64,000 nt of DNA from Bordetella genomosp. 9 (GTDB taxonomy: Bacteria > Pseudomonadota > Gammaproteobacteria > Burkholderiales > Burkholderiaceae_B). The position numbers and the translations under genes are program-made. The notes below the pieces were generated by a model. It searched no databases and had not been told where the DNA came from. It saw only the letters and a list, made by a program, of their open reading frames with translations. Location: the NCBI RefSeq assembly GCF_002261425.1, contig NZ_NEVJ01000003.1, forward strand, positions 2,480,001 to 2,544,000, given 5' to 3'. The first letter of the stretch is position 1. The number at the start of each line of letters is the position of its first letter. This document shows positions 51,809-63,800 of the stretch, piece by piece.

Positions 51809-54800
51809 TCAGAACGCCCACCTCACGTTCAGGAATCCCGCGTTGTCCTGGCTGCCGCCTCCATGCTGGCCGCGGTAGCTCAGTCCCACCGTGGCGGACT
51901 TCGACACCGCGACTTCCGCGCCCAGCTCCGTGACCAGCGCGTCGCGCGCGATCGGCGTGCCGGCCACCGTGAAGGACGGACCGGTATCGAAGGCCATGGT
52001 GCGTTCCGGATCGACGTCGCCCATCGCGTGGCGCCAGCCCAATGCCGCCCGCAGGTGCGCCGCACGGCCGGCGATATCCGTGGACCAGCCGCCGCGCACG
52101 CCCACCGTGGTGGTGGTGATGTCGTTGCTGTCGCTGTCGGCATTCAGCGCGGCCGACCCGCCCTCTTCCGAGAAACCATGGATGCGCTGGTGGGCATAGG
52201 CGATACCGGCGAACGGCTCCACCGTCACCGACGGCGTGACCGGGACCGAGTATCCGACCTCGCCGAAGACCTGCCCCGTGGTGGCGGAGTAGTCGGCCTT
52301 CAGCTGCTGGCTGGCGCTGCCCAGCGTGACATCGCGGCGCGTGCTGATGTCGCTCCAGGTGAATGACGTGCCGGCCATCACCTTGAGCGCCTGGCCATTC
52401 CGGGTCGGGAAGGCCTTGCCGCCGAACAGTGTGATGCTGTAGTTGTCGGTATCGGCTCGGGCATCGCGGCTGTCCACCTTGATGTCGCTATCCTGGTAGC
52501 CGAACGCGGCGCCGACCCGCCAGCCGTCACGTACTTCGACGTCGCCGCCGACCATGATGCCGCCCGTCTCCTGGCGATAGCTGGGCGCATTGCCATCGCC
52601 ATTCTGGCGCTGCCAGTTGCCGATGACGTCCGCCCACACATTGCGCCGGCAGGAGAAGAAACTGCCGCCCTCGCCGGACTGCGGGCCATCGACGCAGGCA
52701 CCGCCCTGGCCCACCGCGCCCGCGGCGCGCGCATCGCTATCCAGGCTGTCGTTGAAACGATGCATGGGCGTCGTGCGAGCGGTATCCGCGGTGTTCAGCA
52801 GCGCGGACATCAGCGCGGCATGGCTGTCGCCGGATAACTGGCGGAAGGCCTTCGGAACGTCCGCGCTGCTCAGGCCCAGCACGGCGTTGTACAGCGGCGA
52901 ACCGGCGCCGGCGTTCGACGCCGAGCCTTCCTGCAAGGCCTGGGCCACCGCGCTTTCGTTGCCCGTCTGCGCCAGGTCGGGAAAGCCGGTTGCATTGCGC
53001 GTGAAGTCCACCAGGACATCGTTGGGGTCGTAGCGCACGCTGGCATCGATGAACGCCAGCTGCGGCAGTTCGGTGTTGGCGAACTGCCCCTGGACCCCTT
53101 GCGCGGCGGTCAACACGGTGTAGCTGTTGGTGCCGTTGTATTGGAATCCATCCGCCACGCGCAGTGTCCCGGCCAGCGTCGCGGCGCCCTGCACGCCGAC
53201 CTGGCTGGCGCCTGGGGACGTCAGATCCACCTGCATGGTGCCCGACGGCAGGTTCTGGAAATTCCCCGCGACGCGCAGCGGTCCGTTCGCGGTCCCGGCG
53301 TTCACCGTGCCCGCATTGCTGAGCCCCGCGATGGTGCCGCTGCCGCCCAGCGTTCCGCCGGGATTGACTGCCACCCGCGCGGACAGCACAGCCGGCGACG
53401 CGGCGGTCCCCAGCGCCAGCGTTCCGGCGTCGACGACCACCGTGCCGCTGAAGGGTTGCACGCCGCTGGCGGTCAGCGTGCCGGCGCCGTTCTTGACCAC
53501 GGTGCCGTTGCCCGAGAGCACGCCGTTGAAGCTTCCGTCCACGTTCTGCGCGAATACCAGGTTGGCGTTGTTGGCGATGTTGCCCTGCAGGCTGGTGGTG
53601 TCGCCGATCAAGGTGCCGGCGTTCACCTGCGTGCCGCCGGTATAACTGGACGGCTGGGTCAGCGTCAGCGCGCCCGCACCGCTTTTCACGAGCTGGCCCG
53701 CGCCGGACAGGGCGCCATTGAAGGCGCCGTCGCCGTCCTGGTCGAAACGCAGCGTGGTGCCCGCCGCGCCATTGATCGCGCCCTGCAGGCTGGTGCTGTT
53801 GCCCGCCAGCGTGCCGCCGGCGATGGTGGTGCCGCCGCCATAGCTGCTCGCGCCGTTCAGCACCAGGGTACCCGCGCCGGCCTTCGTCAGGCCGCCTGCG
53901 CCCGTCAACGGCTGCGCCAGCGCGAATACCTGGTCGGTGCCGCCAACCGCGATGGTGCCGCCCAGGGCGCCCACCGTCACGTTGCGCGCCGTCCCGGCAT
54001 AGGCGGGACTTGCGATCGCCAGGGTGCCGCCATCCAGCGTGACGCCGCCCGACGCCGCGCCCAGCTGGTTGTCGGCCGATACCTGCAGCGTGCCGGCCGA
54101 TACGGTGGTGCCGCCGCCATAGGTGTTCGCCGCCGCCAGCACCAGCGTGCCGCCGTCGCCCTTCAGCAGGCCGCCGGTGCCGGTGATGGGCGCCGCGATG
54201 GTCGCGGTTGCGCCGTTGTCGACGCGTATCGGCGTCAGCGGCGCGCTGATCACCAGCGCACCATTGGCGCCCGCCTGCAAGGTGTAGCCGTCCGCCAGGA
54301 ATTGCATGCCCGTCAAGGACTGCGGTCCCGCGACCGTGACCGTGCCGCCGGTCCCGGCGAACGCGGCGAAGCGTCCATTCCAGGTTTGGCTCTGCGCGCC
54401 GGTAGCGTTGGTCCAGTTGGCGGTAGCGCCATCCCAGGTGCCGTCGCCGCCGGCGATCTGGCCATCGGCGATGGTCTTCGTGCCGTTCCAGAACTGGATC
54501 TCTCCCGGCGTGCTTTCCACCAGCAGGTTCACCTGATTGGGCTGGTTGGTCTGCAGCGTGAAGTTGCCGGCGGCATACCCCGTGGGCAGCGTTCCGTAGA
54601 CCAGCCCGTTGTCGGTCAAGGCGCCGCCGTACTGGAACAGCCGATAGACACCGGTGTTCAGCGCACCGGCATCGATTACGTTCAGCACGCCGTCCATGGT
54701 CAGGCTGGTGGCCACGGTGACCGCGCTGGTGGCCGAGTTCGGCGCGCCCAGCGAGAAATCCAGCTGCGTGGCGGGCGACAACGACAAGGCTCCGCCGAAC

Positions 54801-57800
54801 GAGATCGGGTTCAGGGGCGTGCCGGCGACCAGCCGGGCGCCGTTCGCCAGGGTGACGTCCGCTGCCACGTTGCCCGACCCCGACAGCGAGGCGCCGGACG
54901 CGACGGTCAACGGACCGCCAGACAGGCTGCCGTTGACCTCCAGCACGCCGCTGTTGACGGTCGTGCCGCCGCCGACCGTGTTCGCGCCGTTCAGGGCCAG
55001 CGTGGCGCCACCATTCTTGACCAGCGTGCCGTTGCCGTCGATGGTGCCGTTGAAGGCGCCATTGCCGTTCTGGTCGAACACCACCGTTCCCTGGTTGTGG
55101 ATGACACCTTGCAGGCTCGCCGAATCGCCGATGAGCGTGCCGGCCGCGACGGTGGTGCCGCCGGTATAGCTGTTGGCGCCGTTCAGGCGCACGCTGCCGC
55201 CGCCGTCCTTGACCACCTCGCCCGCGCCGGAGATGCCGCCATTGAAAACGCCATTCCCGGTCTGGTCGAACACCAGCGTCGTGCCGCTCGCCGTAGCGAT
55301 GCTGCCCTGCAGGCTGGCCGTGTTGCCTACCAACGTACCCCCGGCCAGCGTGGTACCGCCGGTATAGCTGTTCGTGCCTCCCAACGTCAGCGTGGCGCCA
55401 TCGGCCTTCACGAGCGAACCCGCGCCGCTGATGGCGCCGTTCAGCTGCATATCGTTGGCGCCGGAGACGGTGAGCTGACTGCCCAGCGCGACAGCGTTGG
55501 ACAGCGCCAGAGGCGCGCCCGCCTGCAGCGTGGACGGACCGGTCACCGAAAGAGTCCCGCTGCCTATCGCATTGGCGTTGCCCAGGACCAGGGTCCCGTC
55601 CTGCAGGGTGGTGCCGCCGGTATAGGTGTTGGCGCCATTCAGCGTCAACGTGCCGCTGCCCAGCTTGTCCAGCGATCCCGGTCCCGAGACCGTGCCGTTC
55701 AAGGCCAGGTTACCCGCGCCGTTCACCGTCAGCGGACCGTCGGTGACCACATCGTTCGCCAGGCTGACGGTCGCGGCGCTTTGCAGCGTGGTGCCGCCCG
55801 CGGCTTGCAAGGCGCCGCTGCCCAGCGCGGAATCGCTGCCCACCACCAGCGTGCCGCCGTTCAAGGCGGTGCCACCAGCGTAGGTGTTGGCGCCATTGAG
55901 CGTCAGCACGGCCGGACCGTTCTTCACCAGACTTCCAGTGCCGCCGACCGCGCCGTTCAGCGTCAGGTCGTGGGAGCCGGCCACCGTCACGCTACCATCC
56001 AGTTGCAAGGCATTGGGCAGCGCGATCGACGCATTGCTGTCGAGCGTGGTGCCGGCCGCGGCGATCAGCGCGCCGCCGCCCAGGGCGGCGGCGTTGCCGA
56101 CGACCAGCTTGCCGGCGTTCAGCCGCGTGTCGCCCGCCTGCGTGTTGGGACCATCCAGCGTCAAGGTCGCGCCACCATTCTTGATCAGGCCACCCGCGCC
56201 GGAGATCGCACCCGCCAGCGTCATATCGTTGCTGCCCGCCACCGTGAGTTCGCCGTTCAGCAGGACGGCGTTGGCCAGCGACACAGGCGCCAGCGCGTCC
56301 AGCGACGTGCCCGGGGCCACAATCAGCGATCCCGCGCCCAGGGCGGTGCCGCTGCCCGCGACGATGCGGCCCGCGTCCAGGCGCGTATCGCCGGCATAGC
56401 TGTTATTGCCCGTCAGCGTGAGGTCGGCACCGCCATTCTTGGTCAACCCGCCCGTGCCCGCTATCGCATTGGACAGCGTCAGCGGCGCGGCGGCATCGAC
56501 GGCCAGATTGCCTTGCAGGGCGATGGGCACATTCAGATCGATGGGGCCGTTGCCCGCGGGATTGCTCAGTGTGGTGCCGCCGGACGCGGTCAGCGTGCCC
56601 GTGCCCAAAGCGCTGTCGCTGCCGACCGCCAGCGTGCCTGCCTGCAGCAGCGTGCCACCCGTGTAGCTGTTGGCGCCGTCCAGCGCCAAGGTGCCGACGC
56701 CGGTCTTGCCCAGCACGCCGGTGCCGGAGATGCCCTGGTTCAAGGTCAAGGTTTCCGCGGGATCCGCGATATCGAAAGTGCCACCGCCTGCCTCCAGCGT
56801 TACCGGACGATCCATGGTCGGCATGCCGGTGCCCGCGATGCGCAGCGTCCCGCCATCGAAGGCGACCGCGGTGCCCGCGGCGCCCAGCGCGGTGTCGGCG
56901 GCGATCTGCGTCACGCCGCCTTCCAGGCGCGTGCCCCCTGCATACGTGTTCACGCCATCCAGGATGAGCGTGCCGGTATCTCGCTTGGCCACGGCGCCGG
57001 CGCCGACGATCGGCGCGGTGATGGTCGCGGTCAGGCCGGGTTCGACGCGGATGGCGGTGTAGCCGTCGACATCGCTGACCGCGTTCAATTGCCCGGTGCC
57101 CGTGCCGGCGATGACATAACCGTCAGTGGAGAATTGCAGGCCCGTGATGGTCTGCGTGCCATCGACCGTCACCGTACCGGACTGGCCCTGGAACACCGCA
57201 TAGCGGCCACCCCAGCCGGCATCCAGCGTGGCGGTGGCGTCGGTCCAGTTGCCATTCGTGTTGTTCCAGGTACCGGTGCCGCCTGTGATGGCGCCGTCAT
57301 CCGGCGCCGCGCCGTTATCCCAGAACTGGATTTCGCCGGCCACCCGCTGGTTCAACAGGCTGACCTGACCCGCGGACGCGGTCAGCAGGGACAGGTTGGC
57401 GGGGTCGACACCGGCAGGCAGACTGCCCAGCGCCAGGCCGTTGTTCTGCAACGCGCCGCCGTAGTTGATCAATCGGTAGACGCCCGTGCCGAAGCCGCCG
57501 GCATCGCTGACGTTCAAGGTGCCGTCCAGCGTCAGGTTGCCGGCGACGTTCAACAGTCCGCCATTGCTGGCCGAGCCCAGGCGCGCATCCAGTTGCGCAT
57601 TCGGCGACAGCGACAGCGATCCCACCGTCAGCGTGCCCCGCGTCGAATCCAGCGCCAGATGCGCACCATCGGCCAGGCTGACGGCGCCGGTGGCCTGGCC
57701 GTTGCCGCCCAGGGTTGCACCGTTGGCGACGCTCAAGGTCGAGCTGCCCAGTGCGCCGTCGACGATCAGGGCCCCCTGGTTGATCGCCGTCGCGCCTGTA

Positions 57801-60800
57801 TGGCTGCTCACGCCCGTCAGGACCAGGCTGCCGGCGCCGGTCTTGACCAAGGCTCCGGAACCCGCGATGTCACCCGCGAACACGCCATCGGCCGCGCCGC
57901 CCAGCGCCAGGCTGGCGGCGGGCTGGATCGCCACCGTGCCGGTGCCGGCCAGGTTGGCGATGGCTTCGCTATCTTCAAGGCGCAGCGTGGCGCCGGTCTC
58001 CACGCGCACCAGGCTCGCGCCGTTCAACGCCTGCCCGCCTTGCGCGACGATGGTGCCGCCCATGATACCCAGGGTGCCCGTCAGATTGTTGGCGCCGCTC
58101 AGGGTCAATGCGCCGGCGCCGGTCTTTTCAAGGCTGCCCGCTCCCGTCAACGCACCCGCGTAGGTGCCGTCCACGATTTGATCGAAGCGCACCTGCGTAC
58201 CGAGCGCCGTGGCGATGGGGCCGCCCAGGCTGGTGGCATCGCCAACCAGCACGCCGCCTTGCACCTGCGTGCCGCCGGTGTAGGCGTTCGTCCCGGTGAG
58301 CGTCAGGGTGCCCGCGCCCTGCTTCACCAGGGCGCCGACTCCGGTGATGGCGCCGGCAAGCGTCAGGTCGTCGGCGCCGCCGGCGTTCAGCGTGCCGTTC
58401 AGCGCGATTGCATTGCCCAGCGACTGGTCTCCCAGCGTGGCCAGGGTCGCGTTGTTGTTGACCGTCAACGCGCCGCCCACCGCGCCCAGCGCGGTCGCGC
58501 TTCCCAGCGTCAGCGTGCCGCCGTTCAACGTGGTGCCGCCGGTATAGCTGTTGTTGCCGGCCAGGACCAGGTTGGCGGCGCCGTTCTTGACCAGGCCGCC
58601 CGCGCCGGTGATGGCGCCGGCAAGATCCATGTCCTGCGACCCGTTGATGGCCAGCGTGTCCGCCAGCTCGATACCGTTCGCCAAGGTCAAAGCCGCCGTA
58701 CCGTCGATCGCGGTCGCGCCGTTCACTTGCAAGGCCCCCGTTCCCAGCGACGTATCCGAACCCAGCAGCAGCGTGCCGCCGGATGCGGTCGTGCCGCCCG
58801 AATAGCTATTGCCGCCAGCCAAAGCCAGCGTGCCCGTGCCCGTCTTGTTCAGGCCGCCGCTGCCGGACACCGCGCCGTTCAGCGCCACGTCCTGTGTGGT
58901 GTCCACGTTCAGCGCCGCGTTCAGCTGTATGGTGTTGGACAGCGCGATCGGCGCTCTGCCGGCCAGGGTGGAGCCGCCATTCACGGCCAGTCCGCCCGTG
59001 CCCAGCGCGTTGCCGCCTTCGAGCAGTAGCGTGCCGCCGTCGATGCGCGTACCACCGGCATAGCTGTTACCGTCCGCCAGCGTGAGGGTGCCGGCGCCGG
59101 TCTTGTGCAGCCCGCCCGTGCCGGATATCTGTCCGCCCAGCGCCAGGTCATTCGTCGTGTCGGCATCCAGGTCGGCATTCAGCACGATCGCATTGCCGAC
59201 GTCCAGGGCTTGCGTGCCGGACAACCCCGCAACGCCGGTCACCGTGAGCGCGCCAGTGCCCAGCGCAGCATCGTTGCCCAGCACCAGATTGCCAGCCCGC
59301 AGCGTCGTGCCGCCGGCGTAGGAGTTGGCGCCCGCCAGCGTCAGCGCTGCCGTGCCTCCCTTGTTCAGCCCGCCGGTGCCCGACAGCGTACCGGTCAGCG
59401 CGACGTTGCGGTCGCCCGTCACGGTGAGCGCATTGTCCAGTTGCACGGCATTGCCCAGCGTCAGGTCCACGCCCGTCGCGGTCCCCCCCAATGACGCGGG
59501 GCCTGCCACGATCAGGGCGCCACCGCCCAGCGCATCGCTGGATGCCAGGCGCAGATTGCCGCCATTCATTTGCGTGGGGCCGGTGTAGGTGTTGGCCCCC
59601 GCCAGCGTCAGCGTGGTGCCACTGCCCGCCAGCGTAAGGCCGCCCACACCGCTTACGGCACCATTCAAGGTCAGGTCCTGGCTGCGCGCGACGGCCAGGT
59701 TGCCGCCCGCGAGCTGCACGTCGTTGGATAGCGTGCGCGCGCCGGTACTGCTGTCCAGCTCGGCATTGCCCGTCACGGCGAGCGCGCCCGTACCCAGCGC
59801 GGCATCGCTGCCCACCGCCAGCGCGCCGGCCTGCAGCGCCGTGCCGCCGGTATAGCTATTCGTCCCGTTGAGCGTCAATGTGCCGCCGCCGGTCTTGGCC
59901 AACGCGCCTGAGCCAGCGATCGCGCCATTCAGCGCCATATTGCCGCCGGCCGTGGACAATGCGGCGTTCAATGTGATGGCGTTGTCGATAGCGCGCGCAC
60001 CGCTGGCGATCAATTGAGACGCGCCGCCCACCGCCAGCGCACCACTGCCCAGCGCCGTGTCGCTGCCAACCTGGATGGCGCCGCCGTTCAGCGTGGTGCC
60101 CCCCGCATAGTCGTTGAGACCATTCAAGGCGAGCGTGGCGCCGCCGTTCTTCACCAACGCGCCGCTGCCCGTGACCGCGCCGTTCAGGGCCAGGTCATTG
60201 CTGCCCGTGTTCGTCAGCGTGACGCCCGCGCCGATATCGACCGTATTCGACAACACGAGTGAGCCGGCGGCGTCCAGCGCCGACGATCCGGTCACGTTCA
60301 GCGCGCCCGCGCCCAGCGACGTCGCGCCGCCCGCCACCAGCCTTCCCGCGTTCAAGTCCACACCCGCCAGCGCGGCGTTGTTTCCGGACAGGGCCAGCGT
60401 GCCCGCGCCGGTCTTGGTGAGGCGACCCGGCCCACCGATGTTCTGCGCCAGGGTGTAGACATTCGTAGCGGAAGCAATATCCAGCTGGCCGGTCGAGCCG
60501 ACGCTGATCGCGCGATTCGTGCCGGTAACGCCGTCGCCCGTGACGCGCAACGTACCGCCATCGAACGCGAGCGCGCCGGTGCCCAGGCTGGCGTCGGCCG
60601 CCACCTGCAGCACGCCTTCGCTCAAGGTGGTGCCCCCCGCGTATGTATTCGAACCGCCCAGGATCAAGGTACCCGTATCGCGCTTCTGCAAGCCGCCGCT
60701 TCCCGTGATCGCGGTATCGATGCGCGCCGTCAGGCCGGGATCGACGCGGATCACGTCCGTGCCCGCCGCCAGGTTCAGCGTGCCCGCCCCGCCCAGCGTG

Positions 60801-63800
60801 TAGCCATCGGTGAAAAACTGCAGCCCCGTCAGCGTTTGCTGGCCAGCCACCGCGACATTGCCGCCCGAGGCGCCGCCGAATACGCCGAAGGTATTGCCCC
60901 ACACCAGAGGCGCCTGTCCCGCCGCGTCCGTCCAGTTGGTCAGGCCCGTCTGCCACGCACCGCTGCCGCCGGCCAGCGTGCCGTCCGGTACCTGTTTGCC
61001 GCCATTCCAGAATTGCACGCCACCCGCGCCGTTCTGCACCACCAGGTTCACCTGCTGGCTGATGGCGGTCTGCACCTGCAGGTTGGCAGGGAGGGTACCC
61101 GGCGGCAGATTGCCCAACGCCAGTCCGTTGTCCGTCAGCGCACCGGTATAGCCGAACAGCCGATAAACCCCCTGGCCAAAGCCGCCCGTGTCCGACACAT
61201 TCAGCTGGCCGTCCAGCGTCAGGTTGCCGTTCACCTGCACCAATGTCTGCGGCTGCGCCTGCGGCGCCCCCAGCGCCACGTTCACGCGCGATGCATCGTT
61301 CAATGCGAGGCTGCCGGTGGTGAGCGTCTGGCCGCTACGCGCTTCCAGGATGCCGCCGTTCGCGACGTTGACGTTGCCCAGCAAGGTGCCGGCGCCCGAC
61401 AGCGCCGCGTTGGCGCCGATGGCGACCGAACCGCTGGCCAGGGTGCCGTCCACCCGCAGGCGCCCGCCGTCGATGGCGAACGCGCCGGCGTGATCGCTGT
61501 TGCCGCTCAGCACGAGCGTGCCCGCGCCTGTTTTCGTGATGGATCCGGAGCCGGACAGTTGGCCCGCGAAGCTGCTGTCGCTGCCGTCCTGTCCGAGCGC
61601 CAGCGTCGCGCCGCTGCCGATCAAGACGTTGCCCGCGCCGGCCACGCCGCCCACGGCCTCGCTGTCGCCGATACGCAATTGCGCGCCGCCGGCGATGTTG
61701 ACCAAGCCATCGTCCGCCAGGGCCTGGCCACCCTGCGTCTGCACGGCGCCCGACAGCACGTTCAGGCCGCCGGTGAAGGTGTTCACGCCGCCCAGCGTCA
61801 GCAGCGCGTTGCCGTTGACGTCCACGCTGCCCGTACCGGAGATATTGCCGGCGTACGTGCCCACGGTGTCCTGCGTGAATACCAGCCGCGCATTGTCCGT
61901 CACGTTGTTGGTCCCGAGGGTGGCGGATGAAGCCTGCAGCACGCCGCCGTTGATGACCGCGCCGCCGTAGCCGTTCGACGTTCCCGTCAGGCTCAATGTG
62001 CCCGTGCCATTCTTCACTAGTGTGCCGCCGCCGGTGACCGCGCCGCCCAGCGTCATGGCATTGGCGCTGTCCACCGTCAGCGTCGCGCCCAGGTTGACGT
62101 CGTTCGCGAGTTGCCGCGCCGCGGTCGTATCCAGCGCGGCATTGCCGGCCACGGTCAGCGCGCCGCCGCCCAACGCGGTGTCGCTGCCCAGCACCAGGCG
62201 GCCGGCGTTCAGCGTGGTGCCACCGGTATAGGTGTTCCCGCCGCTCAGCGTGAGCGTGCCGCCGTCGTTCAGCGCCAGCGCGCCGGCCCCGCCCACGATC
62301 CCCGCCAAGGTAGTCGCCGCGCCGCCGGTACTGACGCCCAGGGCGCTGCCCCCGCCCAGCTGTATCCCGTTGCCGACCGTCAGTCCGGCGGCGGCCAGCG
62401 TCGCCGCGCCGCCGACGTCCAGCGTCCCGCTGCCCAGGCCCTGGGCCGAGCCCAGGGTCAGCGTGCCGGCATTCAACTGCACGCCGCCGCTGTTCGTGTT
62501 GTTACCGGCCAGGGTCAGGTTGGCCGCGCCGTTTTTGACCAGCCGGCCCGCGCCGGACACGGGCCCGCTCAGCGCCAGCGCCTGCGTACCGCCTACCGTG
62601 AGGGCACCGCCCAGGGCGACCGCATTGCCCAGCGTCACCGCGCGGTTGCTGTCCACCGTGGCGGCGCCGCCCACGGTCAACGCGCCGCTGCCCAATGCGG
62701 TGTCGGACCCCACGACCAGGGTCCCGGCGTTCAAGGTCGTGCCGCCGCCATAGCTGTTCGCGCCGTTCAAGGCGAGCACGCCGCCGCCGTTTTTCACGAC
62801 CGCGCCGGCGGCGCCCGCCAGCGCGCCGTTCAGCGATAACGTGTTAGGTCCGTCCACGGTCAGTGCCGCGTTCAGGTTGGCGGTGTTCGCCAGGGCCACA
62901 TTCCCCAGGCTGGACAGCGTCGTGCCCGCGGCGACGGTGATGGTGCCCGAGCCCAGCGCGCTGTTGCTGCCGACATTGAGCGCTCCGCCAGCCAGGGACG
63001 TGCCGCCGGTATAGCTGTTGTTGCCGGTGAGCGTCAGCGCTCCTGTTCCGGTTTTTGCAAGGCTGCCGGCGCCGCTGATGGCACCGGACAGCGCCAGCGG
63101 ATTCGCGCCGGAGAGATCCAGCGCACCGTTCAGGACGATCGCATTCTGCAGCGCTGCCCCGCCGCTGGCTTGCAATGTCGACGGCGCATCGACCGTCAGC
63201 GCGCCGCTGCCCAGCGCGGTATTGCCCGCCACCGCCAGGCCGCCGCCGTTCAGTTGCGTACCGCCCGCGTAGCTATTGGCGCCGGTCATGCTCAACGTGC
63301 CGGCGCCTGTCTTGACCAGCGCGGCATTGCCGGTGACGGCGCCGCCCAGGACCAGGTTTTCCGGCGTGGCCAAGGTCAGGTCGTTGTTCAGCGTGATGCT
63401 GTTGGCCAGCGCCATCGCGGTGCTGTTGCTCAACGTCGACGCGCCGTTCACCGTCACGCCGCCGCTGCCCAATGCGGCCGGCGCCACCAGCGCCAGCGTG
63501 CCGGCGTTCAGGACCGTACCGCCGCTGTAGGTGTTGGCGCCGGACAGGCTCAAGGTGCCGGTGCCTGACTTGGCCAGGCTGCCCGTGCCGGTGAGCGCGC
63601 CGCTCAAGGTCATGCTGTTGGCGCCTTGCACTGCCAGCCCGCCCGCGCCCAGCGTGAATGCGTTACCCAGGTTCAGGCCATTGCTGGCCGCGGCGATCGC
63701 GCCGCCATTCGCCTGCACCGTCCCCGCCCCGAACACGGATCCTCCGTCGACGGTGACGAGACCGCCATTCAGGATGGCCTGCTGGCTGACCAATGGTCCG

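Noticed and set aside
53099..59029. A 1,976-codon open frame on the + strand opposite the giant autotransporter
   Set aside because: It is the stop-free mirror of GC-rich repetitive coding DNA: His/Arg/Gln/Ala-rich, no domain, no ribosome site. The minus frame has clear autotransporter repeats and barrel.
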